Part shown: piece after piece, positions 12,359 through 16,707 of the stretch
Layout: every line of letters begins with the position of its first letter
How positions within the stretch are numbered: position 1 is the first letter of the stretch
Origin: an archaeon
GTDB lineage: Archaea; Nanoarchaeota; Nanoarchaeia; Pacearchaeales; GW2011-AR1
Length of the DNA: 16,707 bases
Assembly: GCA_030639395.1 (NCBI GenBank)
Contig: DAOWCW010000006.1
Location: 1-16,707 of the forward strand
Direction: 5' to 3'
Notes under the pieces: generated by a model
What the model was told of the DNA's origin: nothing
What the model saw: the letters and a program-made list of their open reading frames with translations, nothing else
Database searches by the model: none
Translations under genes and position numbers: made by a program

Positions 12359-13219
12359 TCAGCGAACCAACAACGCTGCCCCAATAACCCCAGCCTCATT
12401 AACCTTGCTCCAAACAACCTTGATTTTCTTAGGCAAAAAAGAATACTTTCTCACGCTCTTATTCACCATCTTCAAAAAAACACTCCCCGAATCTCGAATC
12501 CCTCCACCCAAAACAACAATCTCAGAATCTAACACACTAACAACCGAAGCAATTCCCTCGCCCAAATAATCTGCCGCCTCTTCTAAAATTTCCCTAGCTT
12601 TCTTTTTTCCTCTAGCGTCAATCTTTCGACCACCGACCACCGAATTTCGACCACCGACCGCAGAGCACAAATCCCGAATCAAAACACCCTTCCCGAATTC
12701 CTTATCAATCTTCTTCTTTGTCCCCTTCCACAGCGACTCAAAATCCTTACCTCTAATAAGAATATGCCCAAGTTCGCTCCCATAACCACCTCCGCCATGA
12801 TACAATTCACCATCAACCACAACTCCACCGCCAATCCCAGTCCCAAGCGCAATCACAAAAAAATTCTTCTTCTTAACTCCCATCCTCAACTCAGCCAAAG
12901 CAACACAATCAACATCATTCGCGACCTCAACAATCTTCCCAAATTTCTTTTCCAAGTATTTCTTCAAATTAAAATTATTCAAATTAACATTAGGCGGATT
13001 CTTAACAATGCCATCTTTAACCGGAGCAGGAAAACCAATTCCAATCCCAGCAACATCACCATCCATAAACCCCTCAATAAACTCACAAATCTTATTCAAA
13101 AACAATTTTCTGCTTTTCGGTGTATCACATTGAACAAACTTCAAAATTTTATTATTCCGAACAAGCCCACAACGAATACTAGTTCCACCAATATCAAAAG
13201 CTATTACCTTTCCATCCAT
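12359..13219 (-). CDS. ROK family sugar kinase (glucokinase-like)
   Basis: A 286-residue ATP-dependent sugar kinase of the ROK family. Seen: phosphate-1 loop AFDIGGTSIR (7-16), GFPAPV (62-67), the catalytic-aspartate region NDVDC (101-105), GTGIGGGVVVDG (126-137), GYGSELGH (145-152) with the ROK histidine H152, and the C-terminal adenosine motif VVLGGGI (235-241). The CxCGxxGC zinc site that normally follows the histidine is absent; the loop after GHILIRG has no such cysteines. Residues 188-198 (VGGRNSVVGGR) come from a GC-rich repeat. I start at ATG 13219; the TTG before it is less likely. It is divergent from the hydrogenase operon over a 54-bp shared promoter region. The substrate could be glucose, fructose or an amino sugar. 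Confidence 0.88.
   Translation of the reverse strand: MDGKVIAFDIGGTSIRCGLVRNNKILKFVQCDTPKSRKLFLNKICEFIEGFMDGDVAGIGIGFPAPVKDGIVKNPPNVNLNNFNLKKYLEKKFGKIVEVANDVDCVALAELRMGVKKKNFFVIALGTGIGGGVVVDGELYHGGGGYGSELGHILIRGKDFESLWKGTKKKIDKEFGKGVLIRDLCSAVGGRNSVVGGRKIDARGKKKAREILEEAADYLGEGIASVVSVLDSEIVVLGGGIRDSGSVFLKMVNKSVRKYSFLPKKIKVVWSKVNEAGVIGAALLVR
12624..12663 (-). repeat. VGGR-type in-frame insert inside the ROK kinase gene
   Basis: TTTCGACCACCGACC occurs at 12624-12638 and again at 12645-12659 (period 21 bp, 7 codons); the first is followed by ACCGAATTT as in map. The gene reads it as VGGRNSVVGGRK. The period keeps the frame open. Confidence 0.8.
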
Positions 13220-13273
13220 CAAGTCACAAAGATTTATAACTTTATAACACTTATCCTAAACAAGAGGTAGCAA
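13220..13273. promoter_or_regulatory. Divergent promoter region, ROK kinase / hydrogenase operon
   Basis: These 54 bp contain two TATA-like stretches, GATTTATAAC (13231-13240) and CTTTATAACA (13240-13249). Read on the minus strand as TTATAAAG and TTATAAAT they lie 11-30 nt before the ROK ATG. On the plus strand ACTTTATAACAC lies about 25-35 nt before hydB. Close packing means the two units could compete for or share basal factors. Confidence 0.5.
13264..13268 (+). promoter_or_regulatory. Shine-Dalgarno of hydB
   Basis: GAGGT followed by AGCAA and ATG 13274. It is one of the few clear ribosome-binding sites in the window and fixes the start of the hydrogenase operon. Confidence 0.65.
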
Positions 13274-14212
13274 ATGCAAAAAATAATCCCAAAAAAAGAT
13301 CTTCCAAAATTCATCAACACTCTGATTAAAAAATACAAAGTCATAGCCCCAGTAAAATCCCCAAACACAAAATTCCAAAAAATAAATTCTTTCAATGAAA
13401 TATATCTAGATACAATAACCCAAGTCCCAGCAAAATCTCATTTCATTCCAGAGAACGAAACACTATTAGAGTTCAAAAATAAAAAACCAGCAGAGTGTTC
13501 AGGAGAAATTCCAAAAACAATTTTATTCGGATTAAGAAAATGCGATCTCAACGCAATCCAAGTAATAGACAAAGTAATGTACGACAAACAATATCTAGCC
13601 AAAAGAAAAAACACAATCCTAATCGGCATCTTCTGCGAAAATCCAGACGAATTCTGTTTCTGCAATTCAATGCAACTCCAAGATTACCACGACCTCTTCC
13701 TCTATCCAAAAGGAAAAAATTTTATTATCAGTATAGGCTCAAAAAAAGGAGAAGCTTTAGTAAAAAAATTACCATCATTAAAAAAAGAAATCAAAATTCC
13801 AAATCCAAAAAATTCCAAGAAACTAAAAAACCTAGACATAGGAAAAAACTACCGAAACCAAATATGGAAAAGCGATGCTGACAAATGCTTAAGCTGTTCA
13901 GCCTGCACAATATATTGCCCAACATGCAACTGCTTCGACATAAAAGATAACCTTAATCTAGACCTAAAAAGCGGAAAAAGAATCCGACGCCAAACCTCAT
14001 GCCAACTAAAATCATTCTCCAAAGTAGCAGGAGGAAAATCATATCGAGATTCTCGCCTCTCAAGATTTAAACACTTCGTGTATCACAAAATCTCATACTA
14101 CAAAAAACTACACAACCGCCCAATGTGTGTCGGCTGCGGAAGATGCCTAAGAGTATGTCCAACAAAAATAGATTGGGTTAAAACAATAAATAAATTACCA
14201 AAATCAAAATAA
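13274..14212 (+). CDS. hydB: Sulfhydrogenase (group 3b [NiFe]-hydrogenase) beta subunit, 4Fe-4S protein
   Basis: A 312-residue iron-sulfur electron-transfer subunit of the cytosolic NAD(P)H-linked hydrogenase. The N-terminal half is the HydB/AsrA-like domain with LFGLRKCDLNAI and a cysteine-bearing FCENPDEFCFC. Two 4Fe-4S motifs follow: CLSCSACTIYCPTC (C205, C208, C211, C215, C218) and CVGCGRCLRVCP (C285, C288, C291, C295). It passes electrons between the flavin subunit HydG and the small subunit HydD. It is the first gene of a four-gene operon in the order beta-gamma-delta-alpha known from Pyrococcus; its stop overlaps the hydG ATG by one base (TAATG). Length is slightly below typical. The coding strand is C-rich over G, as in the rest of the resident DNA. 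Confidence 0.9.
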   Translation: MQKIIPKKDLPKFINTLIKKYKVIAPVKSPNTKFQKINSFNEIYLDTITQVPAKSHFIPENETLLEFKNKKPAECSGEIPKTILFGLRKCDLNAIQVIDKVMYDKQYLAKRKNTILIGIFCENPDEFCFCNSMQLQDYHDLFLYPKGKNFIISIGSKKGEALVKKLPSLKKEIKIPNPKNSKKLKNLDIGKNYRNQIWKSDADKCLSCSACTIYCPTCNCFDIKDNLNLDLKSGKRIRRQTSCQLKSFSKVAGGKSYRDSRLSRFKHFVYHKISYYKKLHNRPMCVGCGRCLRVCPTKIDWVKTINKLPKSK

Positions 14213-15021
14213 TGAGCTATCAACCAATTCCCTACAAAATCACATCGATAAAAAATTACACACCAGATGTAAAACTCTTCAAAATAAAATGCGGTTTAAA
14301 TCCAGCACCAGGAACTTTCGTAGAAATATCAATACCAGGAATCGGAGAATGTCCACTAGCCTCATGTTCCCACACCAAAGGCTATCTCGAGCTTCTAACA
14401 AGAAACGCAGGCAACGTAACTTCCGCAATCTTTAATCTCAAAAAAAACGACACCATATTAATACGAGGTCCACACGGCAAAGGTTTTCCAATAGAAGAAC
14501 TAAAAAACAGAAACCTAATCCTAATAGCTGGAGGAACAGGAATCGCACCAATAACCTCGATGATAAATTACATTGAACAAAATAAAAAATCTTTCAAAAA
14601 GATATTTATCTACTTCGGATTCCGAGATGAACAATGTATATTATTAAAAGAAAGGATAGAAAAATGGAAAAAAGAATTCAATCTTTTCATTGGACTCTCA
14701 AGCGATCCAAATTCTCATAAATACGAAAAAGGCTTTATTAACGAAATAATGGAGAGACATAAACCAGATATAAAAAATACTGCAGCACTCCTCTGCGGAC
14801 CAGAAGCCATGATGGATTGCGCAACGAAAGAATTAAACAGTTTAGGATTGCAAAACAAAAACATATACTGGTCACTAGAACGAAGAATGGAATGTGCTTT
14901 CGGATCCTGTGGCAGATGCCAAATCCAAGATCTCTATGTATGTAAAGACGGACCAATATTCAGATACGATAAAATTAAACCAAGACTAGATAACGAAAAT
15001 TCCAGTCAAAAGAAAAAATGA
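14212..15021 (+). CDS. hydG: Sulfhydrogenase gamma subunit, FAD/NAD(P)-binding oxidoreductase
   Basis: A 269-residue ferredoxin-reductase-like flavoprotein that exchanges electrons between NAD(P)H and the hydrogenase. Seen: a flavin-binding beta-barrel with ELLTRNAGNVTSAIF, LIRGPHGKGFP, the nucleotide-binding LIAGGTGIAPITSM, LCGPEAMM, and a C-terminal 2Fe-2S motif CAFGSCGRCQI...YVC (C228, C233, C236, C244), as in PyrK/HydG proteins. The flavin-site motif in most relatives is RxYS/RPxS-like; here the corresponding stretch is ELLTRNAG. The ATG overlaps the hydB stop by one base, and its TGA overlaps the hydD ATG (ATGA), so expression is tightly coupled. NADP versus NAD preference cannot be read. 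Confidence 0.91.
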   Translation: MSYQPIPYKITSIKNYTPDVKLFKIKCGLNPAPGTFVEISIPGIGECPLASCSHTKGYLELLTRNAGNVTSAIFNLKKNDTILIRGPHGKGFPIEELKNRNLILIAGGTGIAPITSMINYIEQNKKSFKKIFIYFGFRDEQCILLKERIEKWKKEFNLFIGLSSDPNSHKYEKGFINEIMERHKPDIKNTAALLCGPEAMMDCATKELNSLGLQNKNIYWSLERRMECAFGSCGRCQIQDLYVCKDGPIFRYDKIKPRLDNENSSQKKK

Positions 15022-15791
15022 AAACAATCAAACCAACAGTAGGATTTTACGGAATTTCAGGATGTGCAGGATGCCTATTAACAGTCCTATTCGAAGACTG
15101 TTTCAAGGAACTAATAAAACTAGTCAACATAAAATCATTCCCCTTCATTAAGGAAGACACCTATAAAGGAAAACTCGACTATGTCTTTATAGAAGGAACA
15201 GTCTGTTTCGACGAAGATATTGTGCTAATAAACGAATTAAGAAAACGCTCAACAAAGGTTGTGGCCCTAGGAACCTGTGCCTGTTTCGGGTGCGTCCCCT
15301 CAATAAAAAATTTCCACAACAAGGAAAAAACAATGAACTTCGTCTATCCAAAATACAATCATCTAAAATCCGTAGACCCAACACCAATCAGCAGACACAT
15401 AAAAGTAGACTATCATATTCCACAATGTCCACCAGACAAAAAAGAAATCCTAGAATTCATAAAACACATCTTAACAAAGCGAGAATTTAACCCCACTAAA
15501 AATCCAGTATGCTTTGAATGCAGAAAAAAACAAAATCCATGTCTACTGGAAAAAAACAAAATCTGCCTCGGACCAATCACAAATGGAGGCTGCGACGCAC
15601 TCTGTCCAAGCAACAACACAACATGTTACGGATGCCGAGGTCCAAATAAAGATGCAAATTACGAGGCCTTTTTCAAAATGCTGAAAAAAATGGGTCACAC
15701 CAACAAAGAAATAAAAGATAAACTCGAAACATTCGCAGGGCTACAATTCAAAGAACAAGAAGGAGATTCGTCAAAATGGCTAGAGAAATAA
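15018..15791 (+). CDS. hydD: Sulfhydrogenase delta subunit ([NiFe]-hydrogenase small subunit)
   Basis: A 257-residue small subunit carrying the iron-sulfur relay next to the [NiFe] site. Seen: proximal-cluster ligands GISGCAGC (C16, C19), VALGTCACFGCVPS and QCPPD, followed by a C-terminal cysteine-rich region (CFECRKKQNPC, KICLGPITNGGCDALCP, CYGCRGP) that would bind two further 4Fe-4S clusters, the family's usual set of three. There is no twin-arginine signal, so the enzyme is cytoplasmic. It starts inside the hydG stop (ATGA overlap) and its own last 16 bases overlap hydA. Confidence 0.92.
   Translation: MKTIKPTVGFYGISGCAGCLLTVLFEDCFKELIKLVNIKSFPFIKEDTYKGKLDYVFIEGTVCFDEDIVLINELRKRSTKVVALGTCACFGCVPSIKNFHNKEKTMNFVYPKYNHLKSVDPTPISRHIKVDYHIPQCPPDKKEILEFIKHILTKREFNPTKNPVCFECRKKQNPCLLEKNKICLGPITNGGCDALCPSNNTTCYGCRGPNKDANYEAFFKMLKKMGHTNKEIKDKLETFAGLQFKEQEGDSSKWLEK
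15760..15765 (+). promoter_or_regulatory. Shine-Dalgarno of hydA inside hydD
   Basis: AAGGAG followed by 10 bases and ATG 15776. It selects this start for hydA, 16 bp before the end of hydD. Confidence 0.65.
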
Positions 15792-16707
15792 ACCTAAACC
15801 ACATTTGTAAAATAGAAGGACACGCAAGTCTAACACTAAAAATAGAAAAAAACAAAGTAGTCAAATGCGAGTTAAAAGCCTCAGAAGGCGCACGTTTTTT
15901 CGAGGCATTAGTTCTAGGCAGAAATATCGAAGACGTCCAAGAAATCGTTTCCAGAATTTGTGGAATATGTTCATGTTCACATTCCATTGCATCAGTCCAA
16001 GGACTAGAAGAAGCCTTAAAAATTAAACCAACACAACAACAAAAATTCATAAGAGAGACCCTTCTTTTAGCAGAAAGAATACGAAGCCACGCAACACATC
16101 TCTACTTCATGTCTCTACCAGATTACCTCGGGGCATCTTCAGCACTAACCCTAAAGAAAGAACACAAGCAAAAAGTACTAGATGCCTTAAAAATAATCAC
16201 ACTCGGAAACAAATTAGTAGAAGAATTCGGAGGAAGAGAAATGCACCCATTTCTAAAAATACAAGAAGAAGTCCCAACTAAAAATTTCTCCGAATTAATA
16301 GAACAGCTAAAAAATACAAAACCTCTCATCCTAAAAACAATCCAGCTTTTCTCAAACCTTCAATATCAAAACCTCAATAGAATATCAGAATATCTCTCCC
16401 TAAAAGAACAAAGTACTTACGCCAACATCTCAGGCAGAGTGAATTCCCAAAAAGAAACATTCATGGACGACAACTACAAATCCCATCTAACCGAAAACAT
16501 CAAAGAATACGCAACGTCAAAATTCGTTCTACATGAAGATAAGCCATTCTCAGTAGGAGCAATAGCGAGAATTTCCAACAATCATAAGCAATTAGACAAA
16601 GAAACAAAACAACAGTTAGATAAAGTTCTAAAAAGATTAAACCTAACTCTTCCATTTACAAACCCGTATCACAACCTAATCTGCCAATCTCTCGAAATTC
16701 TAAACGC
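15776..16707 (+). CDS. hydA: Sulfhydrogenase alpha subunit ([NiFe]-hydrogenase large subunit), 5' part
   Basis: The first 310 codons of the catalytic subunit; the gene runs past the window end, so the C-terminal DPCxxCxxH motif and maturation cleavage site are not visible. Seen: NHICKIEGHASL at the N-terminus (the EGH motif), the L1 nickel-binding motif RICGICSCSH with C62, C65 and H69, FGGREMHPF, ANISGRVNS and KPFSVGAIARI. These match the group 3b (Pyrococcus-type) large subunit, which reversibly oxidises H2 with NAD(P) and can reduce elemental sulfur or polysulfide. The start is set by AAGGAG 10 nt upstream and overlaps hydD by 16 bp. Maturation genes (hyp) are not in the window and would be needed for activity. 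Confidence 0.93.
   Translation, partial: MAREINLNHICKIEGHASLTLKIEKNKVVKCELKASEGARFFEALVLGRNIEDVQEIVSRICGICSCSHSIASVQGLEEALKIKPTQQQKFIRETLLLAERIRSHATHLYFMSLPDYLGASSALTLKKEHKQKVLDALKIITLGNKLVEEFGGREMHPFLKIQEEVPTKNFSELIEQLKNTKPLILKTIQLFSNLQYQNLNRISEYLSLKEQSTYANISGRVNSQKETFMDDNYKSHLTENIKEYATSKFVLHEDKPFSVGAIARISNNHKQLDKETKQQLDKVLKRLNLTLPFTNPYHNLICQSLEILN

Noticed and set aside
1..16707. GGCC depletion caused by the first R-M system
   Set aside because: About 13 sites were counted by eye, near the chance expectation for this base composition, so there is no avoidance signal in this window.
1..16707. tRNA, rRNA, transposase or integrase genes
   Set aside because: No cloverleaf-like T-loop sequences, rRNA signatures or DDE/tyrosine recombinase motifs were recognised in genes or gaps.

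Overview
The window looks like the chromosome of an AT-rich archaeon, most plausibly a DPANN-type lineage (Pacearchaeota/Woesearchaeota-like); the rank is an inference. The archaeal reading rests on a type 2 methionine aminopeptidase, an NSUN-type RNA methyltransferase in an operon with a COG3270-type PUA protein, several genes whose TATA-like box lies 21-25 nt before the ATG (leaderless transcription), and a group 3b [NiFe]-hydrogenase operon. A long RelA/SpoT homologue is also present, which is rare in archaea.

Layout. 1-1230: a restriction-modification (R-M) pair of GGCC type (M.HaeIII/M.NgoPII-like methyltransferase, cut by the window start, and an NgoPII-like endonuclease), convergent and overlapping by 21 bp. 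1287-2249: methionine aminopeptidase, preceded by a 54-codon upstream ORF that starts with a second, diverged copy of the enzyme's own N-terminus and then reads through a hairpin mini-repeat array. 2479-2569: a second array of the same hairpins. 2565-4909: minus-strand operon of NSUN methyltransferase, a xylose-isomerase-like TIM barrel protein and a PUA protein. 5076-8352: two horizontally acquired cargo blocks on the plus strand, a C5-methyltransferase with an NgoFVII-like endonuclease and then an APH-like kinase, separated by a chimeric scar. 8357-10345: RelA/SpoT homologue. 10454-12254: a YjdF-like membrane domain fused to an AlbA_2/Schlafen-like domain, and a His/Cys-rich membrane protein. 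12359-13219: ROK sugar kinase. 13274 to the end: hydrogenase operon hydB-hydG-hydD-hydA, with hydA running off the window.

The most unusual content is in the genome fabric. (1) The interval between the NSUN head and the RelA tail exists twice. The middle copy is an in-frame fusion of a RelA 3' end to an NSUN 5' end, as expected if the intergenic cargo slot was tandemly duplicated, and each slot carries different cargo. (2) Four conserved minus-strand genes (aminopeptidase, PUA protein, RelA, ROK kinase) each carry a GGTCGGTGGTCGG-like insert read in the same frame as V-G-(G/S)-R. (3) Nine mini-hairpins in two arrays share the spacer GAGC(C/T)TTTCC but have different stems that remain self-complementary. 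(4) The cargo blocks are G-rich on the plus strand, while the surrounding DNA is C-rich on the plus strand whichever way it codes.

Functionally, the resident genes cover RNA modification, N-terminal methionine removal, (p)ppGpp signalling (hydrolase-dead, synthetase-intact by motif), sugar phosphorylation and NAD(P)H-linked hydrogen/sulfur metabolism. The acquired genes are mainly defence. No tRNA, rRNA, CRISPR array, integrase or transposase was recognised.
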